Shown: positions 1 to 10,784 of the stretch, in pieces
How the letters are laid out: every line of letters begins with the position of its first letter
How positions within the stretch are numbered: position 1 is the first letter of the stretch
Source of the DNA: Pseudo-nitzschia pungens
Taxonomy: Eukaryota > Bacillariophyta > Bacillariophyceae > Bacillariales > Bacillariaceae
Assembly (NCBI GenBank): GCA_037355855.1
Contig: CM074765.1
Coordinates: 1,860,001 to 1,924,000 of the forward strand
Direction: 5' to 3'
Length of the DNA stretch: 64,000 bases
Position numbers and translations under genes: made by a program
Notes under the pieces: model-generated
Databases searched by the model: none
Told to the model about the DNA's origin: nothing
The model's input: only the letters and a program-made list of their open reading frames with translations

Positions 1-1705
1 CGCATGGAATTCCCGTCACCCTACTGTTCGCGGGAGGCGTTCCCCAGGACTGTAACTCGTGGTGGGCACAGGGTGGTATCATCTACCGGAACTACGATCC
101 AGCGTCGGGAGATTCTGCCGAGTCCCTGGCGAAGGACATTCATCGAGCGGGAGCCGGTTTGTGCGCTGATGATGCTGTCCGAAAGGTTTCGGAGGAGGGT
201 CCCGACCGAGTGAAGGAATTGCTGCTGAACGCAAAGGAGGCATTTGCGAATGTTCCGTTTGACAAAACACCGGACGGTGATCTCAGTTTGTGTTTGGGTG
301 AGTACATAGCGACGGGATACTATAGCAAATGTTTGCAGAAAACGCGTTGTACCATTGGATTCGGATGTTGAAGCATATTTTTCTCACATCGAAATCATCA
401 AATTTCCGTATGGCTTCATCAACAGAGGCTTCCCATGCGGCTCCTCGAATTCTGCACTATGCCGATCACACTGGCGCCATCATTACGGACCACATTACGA
501 AAGCTGCTGCTCGGCATCCCCTCATCACCATGCAGCCAAACACACTTGTCACAGACATAGTAAGGGAGGAGGACCTTTGTGTTGGGGTGGCCACACTGGA
601 TCGATCTACGGGAAGACGCAACATTGAATACGCTACACGGGGCACTGTATTGGCCAGCGGAGGACTGGGAGGAATTTACGAACACTCGACAAATCCAGCG
701 GGCTTCAACGCTTTGGGATCGAGTGTCGCACTGGCCAAACGAGCTGGGGTACAGACGCAGGACTTGGAATACGTTCAATTCCATCCCACGTCACTGTGTA
801 TTCCCAACGAGGCACGATTCTTGTTGACCGAGGCACTGCGTGGGGAAGGGGCGATACTTCGGGACGCCAATGGAAGGGCCTTTGCCAAGGATTTCCATCC
901 CGACGGGGAGCTTGCCCCCCGAGACATTGTTGCACGCGGTGTTTTTGCGGAAAACCTCAAATCCGACGATCCCTCAGTCCACAATGCCTTCCTGGACATC
1001 ACCCACCGCGACGCAGATTGGTTGCACGCGCGTTTCCCGACGATCCAGTCGCATCTCTCCAAACGAGGCCTCGATCTTGGCAGAGATCATTTACCGGTTA
1101 CCCCGGCAGCCCACTATACGTGTGGTGGGGTATCTACCGACATGCAAGGTCGCACCAGTTTAGAGGGCCTGTATGCTGCCGGAGAAGCGGCTAGAACTGG
1201 ACTCCACGGTGGAAACCGTCTGGCATCGACGTCTCTGCTTGAGGGACTCGTCTTTGGGGCTTCGGTAGCGGATTTCATTGGTGCTAGCGAACGGGGAAGA
1301 GAATTGCAAGAGATCTCGCTCCAACGACTCGATTCGAGGAGATCACCAGAATTTGCCAATAGCATGTCGATGTTGGATCCCAAGAAGAAGGAGACAGTAA
1401 CGAATCGCGCTGTGCAACTTTTAGGCCAAGTGCGTCGCATCATGTGGAATCACGTTGGTTTGGTTCGGACGCCTTCGGGGTTGGCAACTGCTGTCGAAGC
1501 ACTCAGTGACATTCAAGCCGAAGCGACCGAGTTGCATGAAATCTATCCTTCCCTCGAGACTTCTGGGGCTCGAGACGCTGCGTGTGCTGGCGAAGGAGTT
1601 GCCATCGCTTCGGCTGCCAACCACCAATCTGCAGGAACCCATTACATCGTTCCCGATTCGGAAGAATACAGTGACGACGAAGACGAAGCAGTCGCAGCGA
1701 GGTAG
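1..1705 (+). CDS. nadB: L-aspartate oxidase, 5'-truncated by window edge
   Basis: FAD enzyme that oxidises L-aspartate to iminoaspartate, the first step of de novo NAD synthesis. Two exons are visible: from base 3 to 297, and 426-1705. The intron 298-425 (128 bp) has a GTGAGT donor and CAG acceptor; joining it restores Glu-Ala-Ser-His, the equivalent of the family's EGGHS segment. The first exon shows the WWAQGG motif (NSYWAQGG in bacteria) and AGAGLC. The second shows the RGEGAILRD loop, APRDIVARGVF with the catalytic Arg, HYTCGGV, and the FAD-binding EGLYAAGEAARTGLHGGNRL followed by STSLLEGLVFG. The C-terminus ends in an acidic DSEEYSDDEDE stretch beyond the core. The N-terminal FAD Rossmann motif and any targeting peptide lie outside the window. 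Fumarate reductase flavoproteins are related, but the HYTCGG and WAQGG motifs favour NadB. Confidence 0.93.
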
Positions 1706-3274
1706 TAGTAGAATACGAGCAAATCCAGAAGGTTTTTTTTTGTAGAATAATTAAAATACATTTTTTGATTTGGAACCAGCAACTTAGTCCAAACATTCAT
1801 TCTAGATTTTTTGCACTGTATGATGGTGTGCAACGCAATATTCATATATGATACGCAATGTTCAAAATAGTGCTTCTTGGTACCTTACTGTGGGTAGAAC
1901 GATTCCTGTTGACAAATTTGATTTTGTGCAACGAAATAACAATCACGAACTCCCCAGTTCTGAACGAGACACTTTGCTAATAATCATATTAATACTACTA
2001 GTAATAAGGTAAAGTGCTAGATGATTTCATTTTGTTCTATTGGCAATTCACCCAGTTCAAGTCATTGCCTTAGTACTAGTACTGCTGACTATGATAATCT
2101 TTCAAGAATACATTCCGTGTCTTTGATATATTGTTGTGTTTCTCCTTTTCCTTCTGCTGATTTGCATTTGCCTTCAATCAAATCAATGTGAGGTTTTTCC
2201 TTTTTTCTACTACTAGCCAACCTGTGTTGTGAATTGTTACACGCAAAGGATATTCTATTTTTGGAGGACTGTAGTAGTGCATCAAGTCTTTTTGAAAATC
2301 ATGTTTCCTTCCTTCTGATCTTTAATTTTGGCCCAAGAAAGCAATGTCCTGCCATGGGGCTGCCATGATCCTACTACTACTAGTACTACTAGTTATTTGA
2401 GCTCAGTGTTGCAGAGTTAGAGCTCCTTCGGAATAATTCCTTGCTCCATTTTGGCAAACAATAGTTGGGGAAGAAAATCTATTAGCCATGGATCATTCTA
2501 TGGTAGAAGTCACCATGCTTCGATACGTGTAACGCAATCCCAATAGTAACGTGAGTGTTCGGTACCGGTAGGATGTAATTACCGTAATTACTCAACTTTC
2601 CAATGATTACGGTACGACCGGACCAATATCCAAAGGAAAAATGTTAGTTACGGCTAAAACGATTCCGATTATTATGAGTAAGGTTTTAAGATGTTACTTA
2701 AGCAGTCCATGCGTAATTACGGGGTTGCAATCAGGAAATACGACTTCGAATCAACTAAGGTTACGGTAAGATTTTACTGTGCATACGTACAACTACAACA
2801 TGATCGCACCCGAAGGGATACCAGTATTGCCCTTCGTATCACATGCATCTCCGTTGGCTCGCTGCGTTCACAAGTCGCTCGCCGATTATTCGATTGCAGT
2901 CGAGGTTCGTCGCGCCTTCACGCGCTTCATACATTGCAGTGATTCCTGTGTCGTGTGCAAACTCTCTTTCATAATTATTTTAACTTTTGCTGTTCTCGTA
3001 GCGCGCACCGGTCACGTGCCTTTGGTAGAACTCAAACTGTCACGCTAAGATTACTGCTCCCTCCAATGTGGACGAAGGCGTTCTAGCTCCTCTTTTTTTT
3101 CGTTCTTTCCAACCGAAGCTATTGTTTGTAACACTACGCAATCTTACCCCGGGAGCAGCGATATTGGATCTTGGCGATTCGTGTTGAATCAATCGTCCGC
3201 AATTAAATCCAGGATCTAGCAGAAGCAGTGCTATATTGGGAGTACTAGTAACCTTACCGTAGCAACAACGTGGT
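1706..3274. other. Intergenic region
   Basis: No supported gene in 1.57 kb; the short reading frames at 2691-3048 lack any recognisable feature. It is AT-rich with recurring CTACTACTAGTA-type triplets (for example 2370-2395) and, in its second half, a cluster of GTAAGG/CCTTAC-like words upstream of the ELMO-domain gene. Confidence 0.6.
2555..2790. repeat. GTAAGG/GGTAC-type motif cluster upstream of the ELMO-domain gene
   Basis: The stretch is dense in words such as GGTACCGGTA, TTACCGTAATTAC and AAGGTTACGGTAAG. Similar denser clusters lie upstream of other genes here (24655-24830, 45186-45700, 54335-54615, 63250-63790). One more copy, TAACCTTACCGTAG, is at about 3250. Function unknown; it may be a promoter-associated repeat or plain low complexity. 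Confidence 0.45.
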
Positions 3275-5642
3275 TTGTCACTCGCACCACCCAATCCAGT
3301 CTTCGCAGCCCCTTCTGAAAATAGAAAAACTATCGCAAAGATTTCGAACAACAGCAAGAACAGCAAGGCAGAATTGCATCGATCCTCGTCCGGCTCATCG
3401 AGTGGTATTGTAGCAACCAAAGGAGAGAGCAAGACTTCGAACCAGTACAATTCTTCTCCATTCGAAGTAGTTGTTCCCAGAGATTCCGTACAAAACGAAC
3501 AACCCAAGAAGCACGGACGCAGCGATTCGTTATTGTATCGAACCCTGGATCGTGTCGCCAGCAATCCATACTTGACCTGTGCCAGCGTCGATCAAACAGA
3601 CGACCACGACTACGACTGCGGCTACGACTACGAGCACAACAATCGCCAGGACGTCTTTTCTTGTCAACAGAGCTATCAGAACAGCAACCCTCTTTTTCGG
3701 TGCGGAATCCAGAGAAACGACTCGGAAGACGACGAATACGAGATCGATTGCGACGAATACGAACTTCGAGTCTGGGAACATAATTGTGCAAGCGATCCAA
3801 GAAACGATCGCAATTCAAAAAGAACAACAACAACAACAACAACAACAACAACTCGAACCAACAACCAACGCAGGAAACGAATCCCCCACAAACAACGACG
3901 AAACGATTCTCTGTATCGCAAAACAATGATGACCGCAGCCACAGTCAACGAAACCAACGCGAACGCCAACGCCAACGTGGGCAGCGACGCGGAAACTTCC
4001 TCCGGCAACAATGCGATTCAAAAAACCGCCCAGCAACACCTCCAAAAGACGGCCAGATTCGCCCGCGGATTTGCCGACGACGCCGGGAGGGCCATTGGCA
4101 ACCTCCTGCCCACGGCATCGCTGCAACACCTCACGGCACGAAAGTACACGCTGCCGGACAAAACCGTGGCCTCGCAGGTCCTCATGTACCGGCAGCTCTT
4201 GCACACCAAGTGCCGGCCCGGACTGAAACTATCGAGAAACTACGAGGGAACGCCGGCCCAGAATGCGGTGATGCACATGCCCTGGTGGGAGGAAGGGATC
4301 GCCGAGAGCAAAAAGATGGTGATTTCCTACGACAACCTCATCACCAGGCTCTGGTTGAACGGTGCCATCGAACCCTACAAGTCTTCCCCGGGTGACAGCG
4401 ATGATCTCTTGTCGCTCGGGGCTATCGAATCCGACGCGACGGTGGAGACGCTTGTCGACGAGGCCGGTCTTCCCCCCGTTCCCCACGCGTTTTGGGTCGA
4501 CCGGTTGGGCTTTCAGCAACAAGATCCCGTCACGGACTTTCGCAGCGGTGGCGTCTTGTCGCTGGCCATGCTGGTCTACATGGTCGAATCGAAACCAGCC
4601 ATTTGCCAGAGATTTTTTACCGGCGACACGGCCGTGCTGCCCTTTGGGATCACCTGCATCAACGTCACGGACATGATTGCCAAGTTTCTCATGCTGGCCA
4701 AGAGCACGGACCGCATGGACGCTCTCTTGAGCCAGAAACCCTTTTGGAAAATGTTTGCCGATCCCAATGCCATCACGGCCGTTCAGGAATTGGCCATGTC
4801 GATGATGTGCGACGTTGCCGTCGAGCTGGGAGAAGAAAAACGAATCCCGTATCTGGCACAAAAGTCCAATACCAACGAGGGCATGGCGGATGCCAGCGAC
4901 AAGGTACGTTGTGTTCTTCGTGATTGCAGCACGCGCCGAGCCTTTGTTCGTTCGGTCGGAAGATGGCTCGATTTGCTCATTCGTGGATGGTGACCGCATC
5001 GATTTTCGTTTGGATCTGCATTCCTCCTTGTTTCGTCCTTGAAAACCACAGGTGACGGTGTTTGACTTTCCGACCATACTGGAACGAACCGAACGGCGCG
5101 TTCGTGACGATCTGTTGGGAGCGGGTCCCAAAACGGTGGACGAGTTGCGGTCCATCGAGGGTCGTCTCCGCCTCAAGTACAGGACCCAGCTGGAACGGAA
5201 AATCCAGCGGGCCAAGGAACGATCCGATGGTGGCGGCGGCGGCGGCGGCGGTTCCAATGCCAACAAGGACGAAACCGCCAACGCTGCTGCCTCCGACGAC
5301 AAGAACCTGCAATTCAAGGATGCCATGGACAAGGCCAGCAACTTTGCCGGGGGCTTGTTTGCCAAGGTAAAGAGTGGTGTCACCAAGCTCAACAGCAGCG
5401 GCAACCCAGCCACTCTGGCAGGTGCGGTGGATACGGCCACCATTGTCGACCTTCCGGCCCTGAACGACACTCCGGCCGGTGCTGCTGCTGCTGCACCCAC
5501 AGCGGCGACCACCGAAGACATAATTTCCGACACGTCCCCGGATGGGGATTGGGCCGGAACCGACATTGCGGCTGCCACGGACGGCATCACCAACTTTAGC
5601 ATCGGAGATGACGACGACGACGACGACGATCTCCTGCTGTAG
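3275..5642 (+). CDS. ELMO/CED-12 domain protein
   Basis: Exon 1 runs to 4903 and exon 2 is 5052-5642. The 148-bp intron 4904-5051 has a GTACGT donor and a CACAG acceptor in phase 0. The middle of exon 1 carries an ELMO domain, seen in FWVDRLGFQQQDPVTDFR followed by GGVLSLAMLVYMVE, the classic W..LGFQ..DP.TDFR.GG signature. ELMO proteins usually act with small GTPases as GEF partners or Arf-family GAPs. The N-terminal part is low complexity and rich in Asn, Gln, Thr and Asp, including the (CAA)n tract at 3822-3852. The tail has a Gly run, Ala-rich stretches and a final Asp run ending DDDDLLL. The frame is open from 3275, but its first codon is TTG; the first in-frame ATG is at 3926. The true start is therefore either 3926 or in an unseen upstream exon. 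The domain call is firm, the N-terminus is not. Confidence 0.75.
3822..3852 (+). repeat. (CAA)n microsatellite
   Basis: About ten AAC/CAA triplets in a row lie inside the open frame of the ELMO-domain gene. They encode Thr in the frame that leads to the ELMO domain and Asn or Gln in the other two. They create spurious long frames on both strands. Confidence 0.85.
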
Positions 5643-5912
5643 ATACCGTTCGGAGACCTATCGATTGCTCAGAGAAGTTAACGGCAACAACTATAAATAA
5701 TGAATACTAGTAGAATCTATACAGCCAACGAAGTAACCCGATTGGATGATGGAATCACCAACTTTATCATCTGAGGTGATGGTGACGACGATGCCGATCT
5801 CCTGCTGAAAATACCGTTTGGAGACTTATCGATTGCTCGGAGAAGGTAACGGCAACAACTATGCATGAGCACTAGTAGAATCTATACAGCAAACGAACCA
5901 ACCCGATTGGAT
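5578..5912 (+). repeat. Tandem duplication of the ELMO gene 3' end
   Basis: Two diverged copies with a 168-bp offset. Copy A (about 5578-5745) holds the last codons, the stop and the proximal 3' UTR. Copy B (about 5746-5912) repeats it, from GGAATCACCAACTTTA through GATCTCCTGCTG, then the ACCGTT.GGAGAC.TATCGATTGCTC block, GGCAACAACTAT and AACCCGATTGGAT. Copy B has lost the Asp run and carries an early TGA, so it is a non-coding relic. Confidence 0.88.
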
Positions 5913-6649
5913 CCATAGCTCTGTACCGCTTTCACGGTAGCCTACTGAGTGCACCGGATAAGGAATCCGAGCGAAAGAGGGTATGAATATCATTTGTTTC
6001 TGCGATGCCATGAATTGGCAATCCCTCACGCAAATTACTTCGTAGTGCTACATGAAGAAATGGCTTCACCGGATCTCGTCTGTTGGCTTCGGTCAACTGC
6101 ACTAGCCTCGGATGATGATAGGTTAGCTGGTAGGGACAGCGAAATCCGCAGTCAAGATACATATTCGGAACCGGCAACAACGATGAGCAGCCAAAAAAAT
6201 CTTCTGGTAGAAAGTGTTGAAGTTAAAGGACAGGTGGAGATTTCTAAGCAACAGTTGGAGATTCTAAACTACGGAAAATATAGCAGAATCAGAAGCAACC
6301 ATTGTGCATCGTGTAAGTCATATCTATTGCGCATATCATTCTCGTTTGCATGTAGGGTATATACTTTGCCTATTGGTGTCTTTTGTTGTTACAACGTTAC
6401 AAGAAGTTGAAAATTGAAAATGGGAGCCCCCGTGCCTGCACACATTGCCACAACGAATGGAATGATTGGGGAAAAGTTGGAAGGAATGTTTTGATTGAAG
6501 GATTGATCGGTGCATAGTGAGTGCCTGCGCGTGTATTGTTATTGCGTGTAGTGTTTCTGTATTGAATCGATCGGTAGCATAAAAATCAAACTGTGTCTGG
6601 TTGCTATTGCTCTGGTACCAGAATCATTCATGAGCGTCGGTCATGTTTT
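5913..6649. other. Intergenic region between convergent genes
   Basis: No supported gene. A short frame at 5949-6410 has no recognisable domain or upstream signal. The region separates the 3' ends of the ELMO gene (plus) and the one-helix protein gene (minus). Confidence 0.5.
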
Positions 6650-7150
6650 CTAATCAAATCCAATAAATCCCATGATGCGGAGCATCTCTTCCACTTGCCC
6701 CGGCATGCTCACGCCCGTGAACGCTTCCGTGAAGAGACCAACCGCCAAAAAGAACATGGCGAATCGACTATTCAGGAGCTCGGCGTTCGCAACAAACCCG
6801 GTCGTTTTGTAATCATCAATTTCTTTCTGTTGACGCTCCTTGCGGTATTTCTCTTCCAGCGCGTTGAGGGCCGTCACTTGTCGGGCCAGAGAAATTTCGT
6901 CCAAGACAATCTTTCCGGGAACATTTTCCGTGATCCAATCGTCGTCCCCACCGAATTTTGCGTCCCAGTCAAAGTCACCCTTGATCTCGGGAAGGGTAGG
7001 GCCGGTAGGGGCTTCCTCAGCGGGGGCTTCGCCTTCGAATCCGGTCTCGACTGCTAGTCTAGTTGTTTGTGTCGTCGCGGAAGGTACTACGAACGCTTCA
7101 GCGGTAAACAGACTGCAGGCAAGCAAGGTGATTGCGGTGATAGACTTCAT
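6650..7150 (-). CDS. One-helix light-harvesting-like (HLIP/OHP-type) plastid protein
   Basis: A 166-aa single-exon protein. The start is taken at the ATG at 7150 because it begins an evident signal peptide (MKSITAITLLACSLFTAEA) followed by Phe-Val-Val-Pro, the diatom-type bipartite plastid leader with Phe after the cleavage site; an upstream ATG at 7177 would spoil it. The mature part is acidic and Pro-rich, then has a charged helix (EEKYRKERQQKEIDDYK). It ends in one predicted membrane helix starting with the chlorophyll-binding ExxNxR motif (E124, N127, R129) and RFAMFFLAVGLFTEAFTG, with the second Glu at 142. By family this is a photoprotective or assembly-related thylakoid protein rather than an antenna. 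There is only one helix, unlike the three of the antenna proteins. Confidence 0.8.
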   Translation of the reverse strand: MKSITAITLLACSLFTAEAFVVPSATTQTTRLAVETGFEGEAPAEEAPTGPTLPEIKGDFDWDAKFGGDDDWITENVPGKIVLDEISLARQVTALNALEEKYRKERQQKEIDDYKTTGFVANAELLNSRFAMFFLAVGLFTEAFTGVSMPGQVEEMLRIMGFIGFD

Positions 7151-8072
7151 GATGGCGTTCAATGGGAACAAAGACAAGGCACTATGTTGTGTCTATGCTG
7201 TAGTGAATGTAGACGTGCACGAACGGCGAGATGCAGGATGCGATGTTTCCACTACTCGTACTTGATTCCAAAGTACGAACGTTGATGATAGTGGGTCCAG
7301 GATTCCCTCATCATGGTACCGTACGTCTCTACTACTGTGCTACGTTACGGTACTGAGCCGTAGATCCGGAGATACATTGTATTGGGTTTTTCATTGTGAC
7401 TCATCTAAATGGGTTCGTGAGTGATTTTGACGCAAGTGCGTGTTCTTCACGTTTGTCTCTGGGTACGAAGCGCGATTGCGAGTGTGTGTGGCCTGACGTC
7501 TGACGTACTTACCCTTCAATCAGGAAGCTATGTTTGTACCTACCGGTAACGATGCAACTTACCGTTCGCCGGATGGGTCAATTTTTTTTGTCATCGAGCA
7601 TTTTTTTTAAAAATGAGAGAGAAGGGGATGAGGGATGACACAAAAGTCCATACTACGGTGGTACATGCTCGTACAACGAACTTGTACGTGATGTTACTAT
7701 TAGAGTGATTGGTCTCATTATTTTTTCTTTTTCTTCCTCACTGTTGGGCAAGACACAGGTCACCGCAACTGCAGGATGCGGGTGGGGACACACCCGCACC
7801 TCCATGTGCACCACCTGTGAACTTGCCGCACGCGTCGTGACAAGCACTATGACGTATGTGAGGAACGTCCCAATGGTAGGTAGGTAGTAAGTGTCACAAG
7901 AGGGCTGACAGCGCGCGCACTGTAGACAGGCACAATGTGGTGTCTGCACGAGGTGCGCAGCTGCTGCCGGGCACAGAGGTGTGGGACAATGCCTTCCCCA
8001 TCTGCTCACCTCATTGTCTCTTAGCCAACACCAAGCCGACGACAATGAGAAGTGCTGTTCCCTGTGGGAGCG
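7151..8072. other. Upstream region of the one-helix gene and left flank of the LTR element
   Basis: No supported gene. Weak GGTACCG/TTACCGG words occur at 7310-7365 and 7540-7565. From about 7740 composition shifts to GC-rich, with Cys-codon-rich stretches in several frames and no single open frame. The last five bases (8068-8072, GAGCG) are the left target-site copy of the following retrotransposon. This side is probably the left continuation of the broken GC-rich locus resuming at 10785. Confidence 0.5.
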
Positions 8073-8278
8073 TGCCGTGCACCGAACCAACCCTAAATAA
8101 GGTTAAGGTTTGGATCAGAGCAAGATCGGCGATGAGCTGACTCAGCAGGGCTCGCTGACCACTCGCTCAGTGCTCCACAAGAGAGCACCTCCAATAACCT
8201 CACTAATGATCTAATAGCTCACAATTACAATTTGCATATCACTACTATTCTAATCACTAGTAGACCCGGGGTATGGCA
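8073..8278 (+). repeat. 5' LTR (206 bp)
   Basis: It starts TGCCGTGCACCG and ends GGGGTATGGCA. It differs from the 3' LTR by one C/T change near its middle (CCACTCGCTC against CCACTTGCTC). No tRNA-CCA-complementary TGG primer site follows directly; the next bases form a 12-bp palindrome, GATTTTAAAATC. Confidence 0.95.
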
Positions 8279-8484
8279 TGATTTTAAAATCAAGCTGAGC
8301 GCTGACGACCATGAGCAGAAAGAGATCGATCGGTCAAGGCACCGACGAGATCGAAAGACTGCCGCTAGGAGCAGAAAGAAATCGATCGGTCAAGGCACCG
8401 ACGAGAGCGAAAGACTGCCGAAAAATGGAGGCGCAGAGAAGCAAACAGGGAGAAGGACATCCGGTGTCTGCAGCACTAAGGAAT

Positions 8485-9970
8485 ACCAACCCCAGCAACA
8501 GTTAGCGCCATTACAGGGAGCAGCTGCAGCAACACAGACACGTGAGGACCTGAACAGGACCACGGTCATCAACAAGAAACAACCAAAATATTGGAAAAAG
8601 ACCGTTCCAGGAACGGCGACAAAAATGGGATAAAACGGAGGAACGTCAATCCCAGTTGCAGCTAGCACCATCAGATGGAGCAGCAGCAACAACAGAGACA
8701 CCTAAGGTCCTGGACAGGACCATGGTCGACAAAGAAAAAAATAATCGAAATTATCGAAAAACAAGAAAAATTGACCGATCCAGTGTGACGGCGATTACAA
8801 AGCCGGGATAAAACAGAGCAACGTCAATCCCAGTTGCAGTTAGCACCATCGGATGGAGCAGCAGCAACAACAGAGAGACCTAAGGACCTCGATAGGTCCA
8901 TGGTTGACACAGTAACGAACGTCAGAAAGCCGTTTGAAGAACAAAACAATCGAAATCGACCGACCCAGTGCGACGGCGACAAGAACGCCACGGCGACAAC
9001 AACGCTACGGCGATAATAAATAAACTCCAATCACCATACCAGGTATGGAGCAGTTGCAGCAAGCTCCTTCAGAAGCGGGATGCTGGCAACTACACACGGC
9101 AAAATGACTGATCCGATGGGATAGCATGCTGCCGCGAAAAAAAAATAACAGAAGAACGATGCCGTTCGAAGAACAACACAACCAAATAACCGTCCGATCC
9201 AGCGTGATGGCGGCAACAATAAGGAAGACCGTTCCAGGAACAACGGCAAGAAACCGGGATAAAACGGAGCAACGTCAATCCCAGTCGCAGCTAGCACCAT
9301 TAGATGGAACAGCAGCAACAACTGACCGATCTAGCAAAACGACGGCAAGAGATGACCGATCCGCGAGACGGCAACACGAAATTAACTCAATGCGCTATGG
9401 CGACAATACCTCCAAGCGTTCAACGAACGATGGAAATGGAACAGTTGCAGTCAGCACCATTAGATGGAGCAGCCGCAACAAGCGAGACACAAGGACCCCG
9501 ACAGGACCATGGTCGACAAAGAATCATAACGCAAACCTCTGATCGCGACGCGAAGTCTGCAAGAAACGACCAAAGCGCTACGGCGACAATAACTCCAATC
9601 GTTGGCGATCGACGGAAACGGAACATGCTGATCGTTCGACGAACGACGGCAAAGTTGCAGTTTGCACCATTAGATGGAGCAGCAGCAACAACAGAGCAAC
9701 CTAAGGACCTTGATAGGTCAATGGTTGACAAAAGAAATAATAAGCACAACCAATCCGCGTGACGGCAACACAAAAATAATCCCAAACTAATGGACGTGTC
9801 CAAAAAGATGACAGCAAACGACCAATCCAGTGGGACGGTGACAGCAGACATGGGATAAAACGGAGGAACGTCAATCCCAGTTGCAGCTAGCTCCACCCGA
9901 TGGAGCAGCAGCAACAACAGCGACACCTAAGGAACAGGACCACGGTCGTCGACGAACGTTAACAAACGTC
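8485..9970 (+). repeat. Internal repeated module of the LTR element (eight copies)
   Basis: The core reads CAGTTGCAGCTAGCACCAT, then GATGGAGCAGCAGCAACAAC, AGAGACACCTAAGGACC and GACAGGACCATGGTCGAC. Copies begin near 8490, 8650, 8830, 9040 (shortened), 9283, 9440, 9655 and 9880, with irregular 150-240 bp spacing. The intervals hold GCGACGGCGACAA-type sequence. A single copy is present in the related element at about 37545-37630. On the minus strand the copies give spurious MSLLLLLLH-type frames. Confidence 0.88.
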
Positions 9971-9984
9971 AGACAAACACCATC

Positions 9985-10445
9985 CAGCAATTCACTGGAA
10001 TACGAAGAGCTACATGCTTTCGTGGAGGCGAAGGATGTTTGACAAAACCACTCCTCTCTTCTCTTCATTCTACAGAGGAGGATACAGAACACTCCCTGTA
10101 GGTTGATACAGCCTATTCAACCAACTATGGGCTGATTGCAACCTCACCATTCCAATGTGGTGGGTGAGGACTCATTTTTAACAGCCAACAGTGCTGGAAC
10201 GCGAAGAGCTACATGCTTTCGTGGAGGCGATGGAGGCGAAGGATGTGGAATACTACAGCCTAAGAGTTGTACAGGAAGCTCCACAGGTTACACAAAACCA
10301 CTCCTCTCTTCTCTTCACGCTACAGAGGAGAAATACAGAAAACTCCCTGCAGGTGAATAAGGCTGACTCAACCAAGTGTGGACTGACATGCCTTTCCTTT
10401 ACTATTACAACCTCATCATTCCCATGTGGTGGGTGAGGACTTCTA
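9985..10445 (+). repeat. Duplicated 3' block of the LTR element interior
   Basis: Two copies, about 9985-10178 and 10190-10445. Both hold GAAGAGCTACATGCTTTCG, CAAAACCACTCCTCTCTTCT, CTACAGAGGAG and AATGTGGTGGGTGAGGACT, or close variants. The second copy is longer by an insertion of about 50 bp. Confidence 0.8.
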
Positions 10446-10578
10446 ATAACAGCAGTATGGATCATAAGACCGTTCCAACAGCAGTGATACTCCCTAGTCC
10501 AGCAGCTCATAATTAATGTGACTGTAACGATTGGAAAGGGATTGATTGAACCAATAGTGACATTCCCATGGAGGCGTA

Positions 10579-10784
10579 TGCCGTGCACCGAACCAACCCT
10601 AAATAAGGTTAAGGTTTGGATCAGAGCAAGATCGGCGATGAGCTGACTCAGCAGGGCTCGCTGACCACTTGCTCAGTGCTCCACAAGAGAGCACCTCCAA
10701 TAACCTCACTAATGATCTAATAGCTCACAATTACAATTTGCATATCACTACTATTCTAATCACTAGTAGACCCGGGGTATGGCA
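10579..10784 (+). repeat. 3' LTR (206 bp)
   Basis: Same length and ends as the 5' LTR at 8073, with one mismatch. It is followed directly by GAGCG, the right target-site copy. The preceding GGAGGCG is a weak candidate polypurine tract. Confidence 0.95.

Larger units (their letters stand above)
8073..10784 (+). mobile_element. Non-autonomous LTR retrotransposon with intact ends
   Basis: Two 206-bp direct LTRs (8073-8278 and 10579-10784) start with TG and end with CA, and differ at a single base. The element is flanked by a perfect 5-bp target duplication, GAGCG, at 8068-8072 and 10785-10789. The 2.3-kb internal part has no gag, protease, integrase or reverse transcriptase frame; it is built from eight copies of a short module plus a duplicated 3' block. 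It must be moved in trans. A gag-bearing relative with a matching LTR 3' half and leader is at 37194-38716. The near-identical LTRs indicate a young insertion. Confidence 0.93.

Noticed and set aside
2691..3048. Two short plus-strand frames
   Set aside because: Under 90 residues, no domain or signal, in the motif-rich upstream region.
4229..5602. 457-residue minus-strand frame opposite the ELMO gene
   Set aside because: Antisense shadow; no domain, and the plus strand has the ELMO motif and a consistent intron.
7653..8072. Cys-rich stretches (CTRCAAAAGH, TSMCTTCE) resembling a zinc-finger end of a transposase
   Set aside because: They fall in different frames with stops between, and too few ligands line up to claim a family.
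8390..9926. Minus-strand frames beginning MSLLLLLLH
   Set aside because: Repeated translations of the LTR-element module; no conservation of one frame between copies.
8485..9970. Regularly spaced repeats that might suggest a CRISPR array
   Set aside because: Copies are long, degenerate and unevenly spaced inside an LTR element of a eukaryotic genome.
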